From Aphrocallistes beatrix (taxonomy: Eukaryota > Porifera > Hexactinellida > Sceptrulophora > Aphrocallistidae), in the NCBI GenBank assembly GCA_963281255.1, contig OY725490.1, positions 3,410,001-3,474,000 of the forward strand: 64,000 bases of DNA, written 5' to 3'. Under the pieces are notes generated by a model that worked only from the letters and a program-made list of their open reading frames with translations, was not told the origin of the DNA and did no database searches. Shown piece by piece: positions 8,610 to 19,563 of the stretch. How positions within the stretch are numbered: position 1 is the first letter of the stretch; every line of letters starts with the position of its first letter. The translations under genes were made by a program, and so were the position numbers.

Positions 8610-11600
8610 ATGGCTGGTAGGATACTTGGTTCTATCACATCCTTTTTTCTGCCTAAAAAATCTTCTCATGACCCAACATCATCAGATATAGATAATGAGA
8701 AAGGAGAATCACTAAAAGATAAACTTTTCCATTTGGACCTGACTGAAAAAAGTGTAGAATTCGTAATGGAACGAGGGCAAGACTTTTTAGATTATCCAAA
8801 TGAATTGGCAGAAAGATTATCAATAAAATTCAGTGTTGCTAAAGAGGCTTTAGATGAATTAAAGGCATATAAGATCAGCCAAGTTTCAAAAGAAGAGATT
8901 GAGAAATTTAAAATGTTGCTCAAAGAAAATCCACAGAAAAGTCTCAAGCAAATAGCCTTATCACATGAAATAAACGGAGATGTTGTCTCAGCCTACTTAG
9001 CGTATTCAGAAACAATTCCGTTAACTGAATCTGAAAAATTGGACATAAAAGAACATTTAGACGCTGGTTCTCCAATAACAAAAATTGCAGAAGATTTGAA
9101 AATATCTCAAAAGAAGATTAATGAATATGTTGAGAACAAATTCATATTATTCAATGGAAAAGATGGAGAGGAAGTTTTAGCGATCATTACTAAACACTTT
9201 GGGAAGGATCCAATTGTTAAACTGAGAGAAATGATCGCGAAGAAAGACATGTATCTACAAGAAAAGATTTGTTTCAAACTACTTGAAAAGGATGAAAGAG
9301 AACACGGAGCTGTCAAGGATTACTTCATGAAATTCGAAGAATCACAAAACTTTTTCAGAATCGAGACATTAAGCAATGAAGCTAAGACATGCATTAGAGC
9401 AAGCAGTCTTGACAATACAAAAGAACTCAACGTAAAACTAAACATAATGGAGAGAGTAATTAAAGATTATTTCTTACAGTACTCCCCAGACCAACAACTC
9501 ATGGTTTATTGTACAAAGAAACAATTCATACGAATTCAAGATTTAAAGTCAAAATTCTTGACAGGCATGCAAATATCACATACTACATACAGAATGATCA
9601 TTTCAGACTCCTCTGAAACTTTAATACAGAACGCGAAGAATTTGGTTGGATCACCAAAGAAGGTATTTGATGAACTTTTGCCTCTGGCATTTTATTATCT
9701 GAAGTGCAGTTTACCATTAGAAGAAATCACACAGATAATCGATAGCATAACCAAGATATCTCTAACTACACTGGACATCTTCCACTTAATCTTTCAAATG
9801 TCAGATCCCGTAGTCAGAGGTCTCTGTGTAGAACATTATTCGTTCAGTAATCCAGTTCCATTCTACTATCCAATTCTCGATCCCTATCCTCAAGAACGAA
9901 CATCTTGTCATTTCGAAATCTGTAAAGAACTCTGGTACTCTCTTCAACAGTTCAGTGGTTTAGTTTCATTTGGGTTAGGATGGGCTTCTTGGAATCCAAT
10001 CGGAAAATCCCATCTACTGGATTTAATGTTTCAAACTGATTTTGTTAAGGGAAGTCCTCAGGACAGTTCATTCCATTTAGGTTCCATCGATATTCAGATG
10101 ACAAAAAATCTCTTTGGGGAAAGAGTTATTGGGGAATCAACTCAATGGGCATACATAGATTGTCACGGGTGCACAGATGTCAAAGTCATTTATGATATTT
10201 GTCAAAACCTAGATATAGCATTAATTCATGTCAGCTATTCTGACTATAGAGAGAACTATTTTAAGATGGTACAAAACATAAATACAATCACAGTCAACAC
10301 TAAGCATGTCTATGTATTTGTTCGAGATTGTGTGGAAAATGATCTAAGGACAGAACAAGTTGCATTAGATCGTAATAATGCTACCTTCATTTTCATTCCC
10401 TATCTATTCAACCGTGCTAAGAAAATATTAGTAGATTTGAGAGACATTGGATATAAAATATTACATTCCAAAGGTACTAGCCCAAAATTAGTTGCCAGTA
10501 ATTTCCTGGAAAACATGATCACTCGATATGGTTGCTGGGACAATATGAAAGTAGAGAGAGAATCGATTGAAAGTGTATTGAATATAATCCTTACAAACAT
10601 CCAGGATAAAAGTGAAGTGGATTTCTCATCCCTAAGTTATTATCCACATTTTGTTGGATACATGCGTTGCTATTATGAAGCTTCTAGCCAAACGGACCAA
10701 AAGATTATCGACGAGTTAAACGAAAAATGTGAGCTTATCTATAATCATATTAGAAAGGCAAAAATAAGTGCAATCGTATGGCAATTCAATAAAATTCTAA
10801 GTCAGGAAAATTCAGCGCTCATTTTGTGGAAATTGTCACAAGAACTATCCAAGCAGAAAATCCCGGCAAGACACAAAGCGCATTCCACTTTAGAAATTCT
10901 CTGGAGAGAAGCATTGCTGTCATCAAAATATAATCTCAACATTGATAAAGGTATAGCAATGAGTAAGTATTCCGAAACGTTTTCATCAAATTTTAGTGAC
11001 CATGTGGAGAGAGGAGAACCTTTCGAGTTAATCGATGGAGATAACCTCAGATTCTTTAATCAAGACATTAATGTTTTGCTGCATAAATTTTATGAAAAGG
11101 AATTTCATCAAATGACCAAAATTACAAATAAAAAACGACCACCCATAGTAGTGAGCATATTTGGACCTCAGAGTTCTGGGAAGTCTACGCTACTGAACTA
11201 CTGCTTCGGTTGTAAGTTCTTGACTAGTGCTGGCAGGTGCACCAAAGGAATATATGCATCTCTTTCAAAGCTCAGTCAACCAATCAACAATTCTGATCAT
11301 TTCCTCATTCTCGATACAGAAGGACTGGATGCAATTGAAAAAGGAAAAACCCTTCAGGATACTTCTTGCATTCACTTTGATAGAACAATGGTGTTGTTTT
11401 GTTTAGCAGTGTCTCAAGTTGCTATCATTAATGTGAAAGGTGATCTCGGAGAAGAAATGCGGAATCTTTTACAAATATGTGCTTACTCCCTCAACAAATT
11501 GAAAGTAAGCAAGGTAGCAGCTCCTAAGATATTCTTCGTTCTCAATCAACAAGCAGATCCAGATCCAGATAAACATTTCAATACAATTAATACTCTTTTG

Positions 11601-14600
11601 GAGAAATTGAATAACGAGTCGTATCTGATGGATGCGGAAGGATTGAAAATTTCAGATTTAATCCAGGTATCAAGGGAAAATTTGTTTGTCCTTCAGTCAG
11701 CTTTCAACTCACAATCTCTGAATACTCAGATAACCAAGGTTTTTGACTCGGAATTATGCAAGTTATACCCAACAGATGTTTTTGCCAAAAAATGTGCTGA
11801 TTTGCGTATGTCCATCATTCACCAACTAAGAAATGATGCCTCAGATAATGAATCACCATTCAACACAATGAGTGAATGGTTGGAAATGTCAGGTATTATT
11901 TGGGACACTATCGTCAAATACCAAGACATAGTAAAGTACAGAAATGTTGAAGAGCTGAAGTGTAGCAACAAACTCAGTAAAATTATAAGGGATTTAATGA
12001 AAAGTACAATACTCTTTAATAAAGAAGAATATCAAGTAATTACAGAAAAATTGATTGATACCATTAAGGCCATTACCAAGCCAAGTTCTCCAAAAGTAAT
12101 ATTAGAAAATGTAAAGGGAGAGTTGGACGACAAATTCAAAGAATATCAGGAGGAAGCTCTCAAAGACTTTGCAGAACAATGTCAAACTGATCCTTTACTC
12201 AAGAAAATGGATTATATGTGTGATGAAGCTAAATCAAACTTGAGAAGGCTGATCTACATGGAGAAAAAGACTTATGAAGATAAACTCAAATTTGAAATCA
12301 AAGCTAGGCTGATTGAAATAAAGTTAACAGAGAAAATGAAAAATTTTCAAGAAGCTATTGAGAAGAATGCTGATAGATATTTGGAGTTAAACATTGAGGA
12401 ACAAAATGGAGAATTTAAAAAAATCTGGACTAGTTGCTTCATTGATGACACAAAAGAAGAAGAAGAAGCTGACCTTGAAGAAAGATTTGATGACTTGTAC
12501 TCTGTATTCAGGATGGAATCAAAAACAATGGAGAATAAGAGAACCATTTATGATTTTTTTCGTAAATTCAAATTTAACATGAATCAAATAATAGAGGAAC
12601 TTAACAAAGAAATACTTTCAAAGTTTTGTGATGAGATTGATATCTTTCCAGGAGCCGAACAGTTTTTATATCCTTGGAGAGAGAACAGAGAACCTCTAAA
12701 GGATATGACACCATACCCAGGGAGATTAAAGTGTGAATACTTATCTAAAGAGTCATTGTACATTACGAAAGTTCTGGAAAATAAATCTAATATAGTTTTT
12801 CGAAAATATATTCCCCAGGAATGTTATCCATTGGTCAGATATTGTTCAGGTCACTACAACCATCCTGATATAATTTGGAATACTAGAAAGAGAAAGCAAA
12901 TACTTTTGTTAGCTTCCAAACTAAAAGATCCAAATGATCCTGACAGAAGCACATGGGAAAAACTTATTACTGACATTTCTGAACGTGTGCAAGAATTTAT
13001 TAAAAAAACTCCGACAATTTCCCACTCAACAGTGAAGGAAATTGTTGATTACTTGTGCCGCATCTGCAAAGTTGTTAACTATGAAATTAATTTTATCGAA
13101 GCTAAATTGACAAATGCAGCTGAGAGGAAAATATCGACATATGCATTCGCTTTGGCATTCAGGTTTATTCTGGAAACCAAATTTATAATACAAAAAGACG
13201 ACAAATCAAACGAAAAGAAAAGAAAAGAAAATGACCTCGGTTACTTTTTACAAAAAGTTAAAAATCGAAAGTCAGCCAGAGGAAACTGGGACCGCAAGGA
13301 TATGAGAAATGGTGATCTGACAATGGCGAAAAAGTTCGCCGGAGATTTCCTATCTGCTGTTTGGAGAGGAGTTAATACAGCATGTAAACGGAGCATCAAT
13401 GAAAATTATTTCGATATGGAAGCTGACAAGCTTTCACACAAAAGTATCTTGCTAATTGCAAATGAAAAAATGACACAAGAACTCTATCAGGAAGAGAAAA
13501 GTGCTGATATTTTTCAATCGAATGTTTTACCTTTTCAAAGCCTTTCAAGCAAACTCCCTAAAGAACTTTCTCATTCTAACAAATCGATTGATGAAAATAA
13601 TTTCGTTGTTCAGTTCATATGCAATTGGACTCATACTCTGGAAACAATATTTCAGGAAGAATGGGGAAATGTTGCAGGTGAATTCTATCACAGTATTGTT
13701 GGAAATATGGAAGAAACGTTCATTAAACAAAAAGCAATAGTTGAAGATGTCCTAAAGGAATTTTTAAAAGAACTTGAAGGAATGTGTACAGAAAAAGATC
13801 GACTCCTTGAGGTTGGAACAGATTCGGATAGCAACTTTGAAGTAGCTAAAGGAGCAGCAACAGAAGAATCTGCTTCTGATACAGATCCTAAAACAAGAGA
13901 AGCACCGTTTAAGGCAATGGTACTATTTCTGGAAAAGTACCTCAATCCCAAAGTGAGTCCAGAAGAATTCAATCAATTCTTCACTACCGGCTTTGAAGTA
14001 GATGGTGTGAAAATGATAAGGCATCATGACACATACGTACTATTTGAAAAACCACATGATCCAGCTAAAGAACTGGATGAAGATATTTTTCAAAAGTTAT
14101 CAAATTCAAATATGTTCACTGGTACTGAGACAATATTCAACATCAATGTATACGTACAGGAATTCTTGCGTACTTTAACTAACTATGAATATCTGGTGAC
14201 TGGGACTGAATATGAACAAATGTTAAAAGACACAAAAGAAAAGTTTGAAGCACATATCATCAACTGTCCATCTAAATGTCCTAGTTGCGGTAAATTATGT
14301 GAGAAAGAAATTCATTCACAAGAGGGGAAGTGTCAAATAATGACAGGTCATCAGTTCTGCTCAATGGGAGGAGATGTCTGGAATACTAATAAAAATAGAA
14401 CTGCGATATTGTTAATGTGTGATGACTTCAACGATGATACACCGGTGCTGATTCCAGGACAGAACATGAAGTGGTGGGAGTTCAAAGAGAAGTGCGGAGA
14501 TCAGTGGGACTGGACTCTTCCTACAGAAGAAGAATACGAAACTTTACAAGAAGAAAACCGCGACAGAATGGAAAAGATCTGGAAAAAATACGGAAAGAAA

Positions 14601-15317
14601 ATACTAAAATACTACGAGAATAGAGGTACACAGATTACCTACATCCCTTACACCTCTCCTGAGGAGATATACGAATCCTTATTTACACTCAAATATTACG
14701 TCTGTATTGTTATTGATGGGACCGATCTGATGATCTATTCTATAAATCATCTTAAAAATTGGGTTTCAGAATTCATGAAAGATGCTGCACTTGGGGGAAC
14801 ACCGTATTTTAAGGTTATCATTTATCACGGACATGCAGTTCGTGGAAAGGAATGTGTAGAAAAATATCCGAATAATTTCGAATTTACCACTGACACCGAG
14901 GATATACAATCTTTCGTGGACGGTATCACCATATATGGCGGTGATAGAAATGAATCAGCAATGTTGCATGGTTTAGCTACAGCAACTACAGAAAGCGATT
15001 GGAAATCAGGATATGGTATTAGAAACGTAATATTCCACATTTATATTGAACCTACACAAGGATATTTTGATATTTTTACCGCGACAGGAAAATGTGAAAA
15101 GAGTTGTCCTTTCAACTGGAACAGAGACATCAGTGATAAGATAGATGAACTGGATGTTGATTACCGCTCTATGCATTTAATTAATTATACTCACCCAGAT
15201 TTTAAATGCAACTCAAAGCCTGTTGGTTACAATATTCCCTCTGAATACACTCTCAACTCAGGGAAGAAGTCTAAACCCAAAGACGACATTCTCATCAATT
15301 ATCAGGCGGACGATTGA
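8610..15317 (+). CDS. very large GTPase, VLIG/GVIN-like, with C-terminal vWA-like domain
   Basis: A 2,235-residue frame in one exon; vertebrate very large inducible GTPases are of similar size and also largely single-exon. Residues ~108-177 contain two helix-turn-helix-like segments. The GTPase domain has the P-loop GPQSSGKST (residues 852-860), DTEG (902-905) and NQQAD (979-983) as the likely base-specificity motif. Residues ~1100-1750 are helical and rich in Lys/Glu. A Cys/His cluster follows (C1886, C1890, C1893, C1897, then CQIMTGHQFC), as I recall from VLIG C-termini. The last ~200 residues look like a von Willebrand A fold: IVIDGTDLMI at the first metal-site strand (D2036, T2038; the usual serine is absent), then a strand ending IIYHGH and the IYGGDRNESAML helix start. 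The start is the first ATG, preceded by AATCAG, which could be a splice acceptor. Probable cytosolic, immune-related GTPase by family; the function of this fusion is unknown. Confidence 0.88.
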   Translation: MAGRILGSITSFFLPKKSSHDPTSSDIDNEKGESLKDKLFHLDLTEKSVEFVMERGQDFLDYPNELAERLSIKFSVAKEALDELKAYKISQVSKEEIEKFKMLLKENPQKSLKQIALSHEINGDVVSAYLAYSETIPLTESEKLDIKEHLDAGSPITKIAEDLKISQKKINEYVENKFILFNGKDGEEVLAIITKHFGKDPIVKLREMIAKKDMYLQEKICFKLLEKDEREHGAVKDYFMKFEESQNFFRIETLSNEAKTCIRASSLDNTKELNVKLNIMERVIKDYFLQYSPDQQLMVYCTKKQFIRIQDLKSKFLTGMQISHTTYRMIISDSSETLIQNAKNLVGSPKKVFDELLPLAFYYLKCSLPLEEITQIIDSITKISLTTLDIFHLIFQMSDPVVRGLCVEHYSFSNPVPFYYPILDPYPQERTSCHFEICKELWYSLQQFSGLVSFGLGWASWNPIGKSHLLDLMFQTDFVKGSPQDSSFHLGSIDIQMTKNLFGERVIGESTQWAYIDCHGCTDVKVIYDICQNLDIALIHVSYSDYRENYFKMVQNINTITVNTKHVYVFVRDCVENDLRTEQVALDRNNATFIFIPYLFNRAKKILVDLRDIGYKILHSKGTSPKLVASNFLENMITRYGCWDNMKVERESIESVLNIILTNIQDKSEVDFSSLSYYPHFVGYMRCYYEASSQTDQKIIDELNEKCELIYNHIRKAKISAIVWQFNKILSQENSALILWKLSQELSKQKIPARHKAHSTLEILWREALLSSKYNLNIDKGIAMSKYSETFSSNFSDHVERGEPFELIDGDNLRFFNQDINVLLHKFYEKEFHQMTKITNKKRPPIVVSIFGPQSSGKSTLLNYCFGCKFLTSAGRCTKGIYASLSKLSQPINNSDHFLILDTEGLDAIEKGKTLQDTSCIHFDRTMVLFCLAVSQVAIINVKGDLGEEMRNLLQICAYSLNKLKVSKVAAPKIFFVLNQQADPDPDKHFNTINTLLEKLNNESYLMDAEGLKISDLIQVSRENLFVLQSAFNSQSLNTQITKVFDSELCKLYPTDVFAKKCADLRMSIIHQLRNDASDNESPFNTMSEWLEMSGIIWDTIVKYQDIVKYRNVEELKCSNKLSKIIRDLMKSTILFNKEEYQVITEKLIDTIKAITKPSSPKVILENVKGELDDKFKEYQEEALKDFAEQCQTDPLLKKMDYMCDEAKSNLRRLIYMEKKTYEDKLKFEIKARLIEIKLTEKMKNFQEAIEKNADRYLELNIEEQNGEFKKIWTSCFIDDTKEEEEADLEERFDDLYSVFRMESKTMENKRTIYDFFRKFKFNMNQIIEELNKEILSKFCDEIDIFPGAEQFLYPWRENREPLKDMTPYPGRLKCEYLSKESLYITKVLENKSNIVFRKYIPQECYPLVRYCSGHYNHPDIIWNTRKRKQILLLASKLKDPNDPDRSTWEKLITDISERVQEFIKKTPTISHSTVKEIVDYLCRICKVVNYEINFIEAKLTNAAERKISTYAFALAFRFILETKFIIQKDDKSNEKKRKENDLGYFLQKVKNRKSARGNWDRKDMRNGDLTMAKKFAGDFLSAVWRGVNTACKRSINENYFDMEADKLSHKSILLIANEKMTQELYQEEKSADIFQSNVLPFQSLSSKLPKELSHSNKSIDENNFVVQFICNWTHTLETIFQEEWGNVAGEFYHSIVGNMEETFIKQKAIVEDVLKEFLKELEGMCTEKDRLLEVGTDSDSNFEVAKGAATEESASDTDPKTREAPFKAMVLFLEKYLNPKVSPEEFNQFFTTGFEVDGVKMIRHHDTYVLFEKPHDPAKELDEDIFQKLSNSNMFTGTETIFNINVYVQEFLRTLTNYEYLVTGTEYEQMLKDTKEKFEAHIINCPSKCPSCGKLCEKEIHSQEGKCQIMTGHQFCSMGGDVWNTNKNRTAILLMCDDFNDDTPVLIPGQNMKWWEFKEKCGDQWDWTLPTEEEYETLQEENRDRMEKIWKKYGKKILKYYENRGTQITYIPYTSPEEIYESLFTLKYYVCIVIDGTDLMIYSINHLKNWVSEFMKDAALGGTPYFKVIIYHGHAVRGKECVEKYPNNFEFTTDTEDIQSFVDGITIYGGDRNESAMLHGLATATTESDWKSGYGIRNVIFHIYIEPTQGYFDIFTATGKCEKSCPFNWNRDISDKIDELDVDYRSMHLINYTHPDFKCNSKPVGYNIPSEYTLNSGKKSKPKDDILINYQADD

Positions 15318-16385
15318 ATTTGTTAGTCTTGTATACAGTGTTAGGTACTGTATATTATCATTAGTAACTATAGGTGTAGTAGTAAGTTCCTAACTTTCCG
15401 TATCTCTGAACTCATAGGATACCCCTCTGTTAGTATGCGTAGGACTCTAGGCTTAACATTACCGTGTGATGTAGGATATTCGTTGATGTACATATTGGTT
15501 ATTTATATTCTTTTACAACATTTATTTCAACTTATGGGATTGATTGCTTCGATTATAATATTCTATCTGTGCATAGGATTTCCACTCATTTAACACCTAT
15601 AATTATCCACGGTTACCTCATCTCCCACAGTAGGGACTGAAGGTGAGGATTTGGCATTATTTACTATAAGTCTATTGTTCTGAAGTACAATGGAGTTCAA
15701 CTAATAGAGGATTCCCCACATAGGAAGAACTTGTTATAGCTTATTATTTATTGTAGAGCTGTTTTATAAAAAGTCCCTCCGGATTCGATTACTCTGATAT
15801 ATTGTATACGTATATCTGCTGGTAATACATTTCCTTGCTTATGGAGTTATCCTGCAATAGAAGGTAGATATTTTCAATGTTATGAAAGGTATGAGGATAC
15901 TACTTCATCCATGGTCCAAATATTTGCGATTGCCATTGCCTTAGTGTTTAGAATGCTATGGTTGATAGTATGTTATTGGGCTTGAGAATACAAAATATCC
16001 ATGGTGGAAACATTTTTTACGCAGCATAGCAATTGATAATAGACAAACATAATTATGGGGGTAGTTCAGACGTTATGTAACGCAGAAATCCAACCCAATA
16101 TATTATTCTCCTAAAAGCCTGTACTGACACGATTTAATAGTTTACATTACTTTTAAGTTTATTCCAGGATGACAGAAAAATTTCCGCTAAAAATTATTAT
16201 ATCATTTTGATTATTTATAAGATAAATAGTTACAATTTTTGCATTACGGAAATATGTAAGAAAAAATAAATGTTTTAGTTCTTAATATGTTTCATAAGGA
16301 TTTTAACGGAGCAATTACTTAATTCTGGTTTATTTATAGATCTTAATGATCGTATTCTATCAAGTTACAATATACTATGATTATG
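15318..16385. other. 3' flank of the GTPase gene
   Basis: AT-rich, without recognisable genes or repeats. Part of it is faintly similar to 19800-20000, the sequence after the decayed second copy, so the first few hundred bases are probably 3' UTR that was duplicated together with the gene. Confidence 0.45.
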
Positions 16386-16868
16386 TACGTATAGTTTACT
16401 TTGATCACCAAATATTAACTATAAAAATTCAAATAATTTGGAGATGATTTAGTGATCCCGTTAGGTAGTAGGCTGTCTGTAATGATTTATCCGGTTTGGG
16501 GCTTAAAATTGCAAAAGGCACTTCTGATAGGCAGATAAACTAGCAACTTTAGATTTGAGATATTCGGGGGCGGTTTTATATCAGCTAATAATACATTTTA
16601 ATGACATAAAATCTACGGTTCGAAAATATTGGTGAAAACTGTCGGGACCATTAATAATTACAAATATGAAGGCTGGTCCCAACTGTTTTCTCTAATATCT
16701 CAGAACCGGTAGATTTTATGTCATTAAAATATATTATTAGCTGATATAAAACCGAATAAATCCCATTACAAATATGCACGAGGAGGGCCTACCTTGCGGA
16801 ATCACTAAATCATCTCTAAATTACTTGATTTTTTTATTGTGAATATTTGGTGAACAAGGTAAACTACT
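16386..16868. repeat. long foldback element (~480 bp)
   Basis: The outer arm at 16386-16461 (GTATAGTTTACTTTGATCACC through GATGATTTAGTGATCCCG) is found diverged in reverse complement at about 16797-16868. An inner arm at about 16571-16622 (TTTTATATCAGCTAATAATA...) pairs with 16703-16755. The whole unit is one imperfect palindrome with a deletion in one arm. It is probably a MITE; no target duplication was resolved. Confidence 0.65.
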
Positions 16869-17689
16869 CGAAGGATGTGCATCTAAAGATTCAAACTTTC
16901 GAATCTTTCGGGACACCCTACATTGAATGTCAACAAATGTTAAAAACCACAAAAGAAAGGTTTGAATCGTGTGTCATTAACTGCCTATCTAAATGTCCTA
17001 GTTGAGGTAAGTTTTGTGAAAAAGAAATTCATCCACCCAAGTGGGGAAGTGCCAAATACTTACAGGCCATCAGTTATGTTCAATGGGAGGGGATATCTGG
17101 AATAATAACGAAGATAGAACTGCGATATTGTAGATGTGTGAAGACTACAAGGAAGGTTCTATAACTACTGCATTTGTTTAGCTGGTACCGAACTGGTGCG
17201 AAATTCCTTTAAATATCCTAGAAAATGGGTTTCAGAGATAATTAAATTCTAAACTTGAAGGACCATTGAAATTCGAAGTAATCGTGAAAATTTTCCCGAT
17301 CATTCTGGATTTACTTCAGATGCCAGGAGGATTAAATACTTCCTCAAAACATCAAACCATACCATTCGATAAACTAAGGCAATGGTACTTCCTAAAATTT
17401 TTGGACCAGGGATTGGTTAGTATCTTCAGACTTATTCACACTCACAAAATTTCTTCTGTGCAAGATCATTGAAATTTATTACCGGTATACGTAAACAATA
17501 TATACAAGTGCTTAAATCTGTAATCAAAATGTGTTTAATCATCATTATATTGCACAACAAGCTATTATTACGACTAATTTAACCAATTTTCTTGCATGCT
17601 AATATATTTTGATGACATATTGGCCCATAACTGTAAAACTATAATATTTAGGCGAATAAGTTATATTATTAGTGGATAAGAAATCGCCT

Positions 17690-18235
17690 ATTACGATAAA
17701 TTTTGTTATTTTTCGAGTGATATCGATTACAACAGTAATACAGACGTATTAATAATTAACCAATATGAGCATAGGCATCCAAAGGGCGCCAACATTCCTA
17801 CGTTGCTATGGAAACGCCTATCATATGACATCATTTATTAGTGTTTTGTGTCCGCCGGAGGCACCCTTTGGGAGCCTGTGCTCACATTGATTAATATTGA
17901 AGATGACACCTCTAAATATGTCTGTCTTACTATTATAATTGATATCACTCGAAAAATCACAAAATTTGTCAATTTTTCAATTTTTGATGCGTAATGATGA
18001 CGTCATAACAGAGTGATGAGAGTTGTATCATATTTTAAATATGCTAATACGTATACACATTCTTTTAAAATTTCAGCCTTGTATTCCCTAAACACTAAAA
18101 ATTCTAAAAAAGGTGAAAATGGCGTCATAATTCCATGATGAGTCGACATTTTGGAGCCATAGCCAAAAAGACTCCCACATGCCAAAAATCAGCTTTTTGT
18201 GCCTGGCAGTTTCTTTAATCAATTCGTTATATATA
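17690..18235. mobile_element. two diverged Helitron-family fragments in opposite orientation
   Basis: 17695-17795 carries the forward-strand block ATTTTTCGAGTGATATCGATT. 17845-18235 carries the reverse block TGTCCGCCGGAGGC... through GGAGCCATAGCCAAAAAGAC to TCAATTCGTTA. The hairpin and CTTG end are missing. Divergence from the other copies makes this the oldest member here. It lies inside the GTPase pseudogene. Confidence 0.65.
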
Positions 18236-18255
18236 AATATATATACGTATTAACA

Positions 18256-18620
18256 GGGCTGGGGTTGGTTAACCGATTTTATGGTTCGGGTATTTTGATT
18301 TCCTCCAGGGCGGTTAACCGGTTAACCGATACCAGTATTAATTGGTTGAAATATGGATTTTGGACTAAGCTTTAACCTGATATTGAAAAAATTGATAATT
18401 TTATGTGGTCTCGAAATATACTTTTTGGTTAGAAAATAGGAATTCTATTACATTCACAAATTTTTAGAAGTAATATTCTCGAATCTCCTTCGAAAAACAA
18501 AGAAATTAATGTGAATATTTAGAAAATAAAGCAGATCGGCTAACCAATCTTAGATTTCCTTAACCGTTAACCGAAATTGACGGCGGTTAGCCGGTTAACC
18601 GGTTAACCGAATCCAGTCTT
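18256..18620. mobile_element. hAT-like MITE with GGTTAACCG repeats
   Basis: The left end CAGGGCTGGGGTTGGTTAACCG corresponds to the complement of CGGTTAACCGAATCCAGTCTTG at the right. The flanks ACGTATTA and ACGTATAT suggest an imperfect 8-bp duplication. It is non-coding and inserted in the Helitron/GTPase-pseudogene region. Confidence 0.55.
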
Positions 18621-18902
18621 GACGTATATATGTATAATTTTGCGAGTGATGTGAAAAAGTCTGAAGATACTAACCAATCCCTGGTCCGAAGAATTTAGGG
18701 AGTACCATTGCCTTAGTGTATAGAATGCTATGATTAAACCTTCTGGTAAGGAAAAAATGAAACACCAAAGTAAATGGTCTAACTATAGCAGTGAAAGAAA
18801 GCGATTGGGATTATTAAATTTAATTGTTCATTTCTATATCGTTCATTTCTATATCTACAGAAGCATATTTCAATGCTTTTACATCTAAAGGGGCATGTGA
18901 AT

Positions 18903-19563
18903 TAGTGTTTGGAATCCGGATAATATCCGGATAGCAAAGTTGCTACATCTATCCGATATCCGGATGGTAAATAGTCGGATATCTGGATATTTAAGAAAGC
19001 TTAGATACTTGGTAGCAATTTATAATTAGTTAAGGATTCATAGGATTAGTGTCATTATATTATTTACAACTTCACTGATATTGATGTGTTTCAATTGTTG
19101 TCAGAGATATCTTTTTATGTTACTCGCCTTAGAACCCATAATTTACGTAAAATGATATTTGTAGAAGCCTAACTGTGGGGATATTATACGTACAATACCG
19201 AAATTTCTTGTAATGCAAAACCACTACCGTTCAAAGCATAATATTCGTAACTGATTTGTAACTAAATAAGAAGTAAGTTGGGTGGCGATACATTAAATGG
19301 CTTATGTTTTCTAAGAAGATACTTCCAAAAACTAAAGAACTAAATACTATATCTTAGCTCGTTTAGATACTATTACAAGTACTATTCAGACCATCAATAA
19401 ATATGTTTATTAAATGGTCTACGTATACTAAATGTATAATTGGGTCAAATAACAAATTGGGCAAAATTCAAATAGACAGACTTTTAAACGGATATCCGGA
19501 TACCTGGATTAAAAATTATCCAGTATCCGGATATATGTGAATGGCGAATACTTCCAAACACTA
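18903..19563. mobile_element. non-autonomous hAT element (661 bp)
   Basis: It starts TAGTGTTTGGAA and ends TTCCAAACACTA. The 8-bp duplication ATGTGAAT is perfect at 18895-18902 and 19564-19571. Subterminal motifs CCGGATATCCGGAT occur near both ends, as hAT transposase-binding repeats often do. Removing it rejoins two parts of the GTPase pseudogene. Confidence 0.88.
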
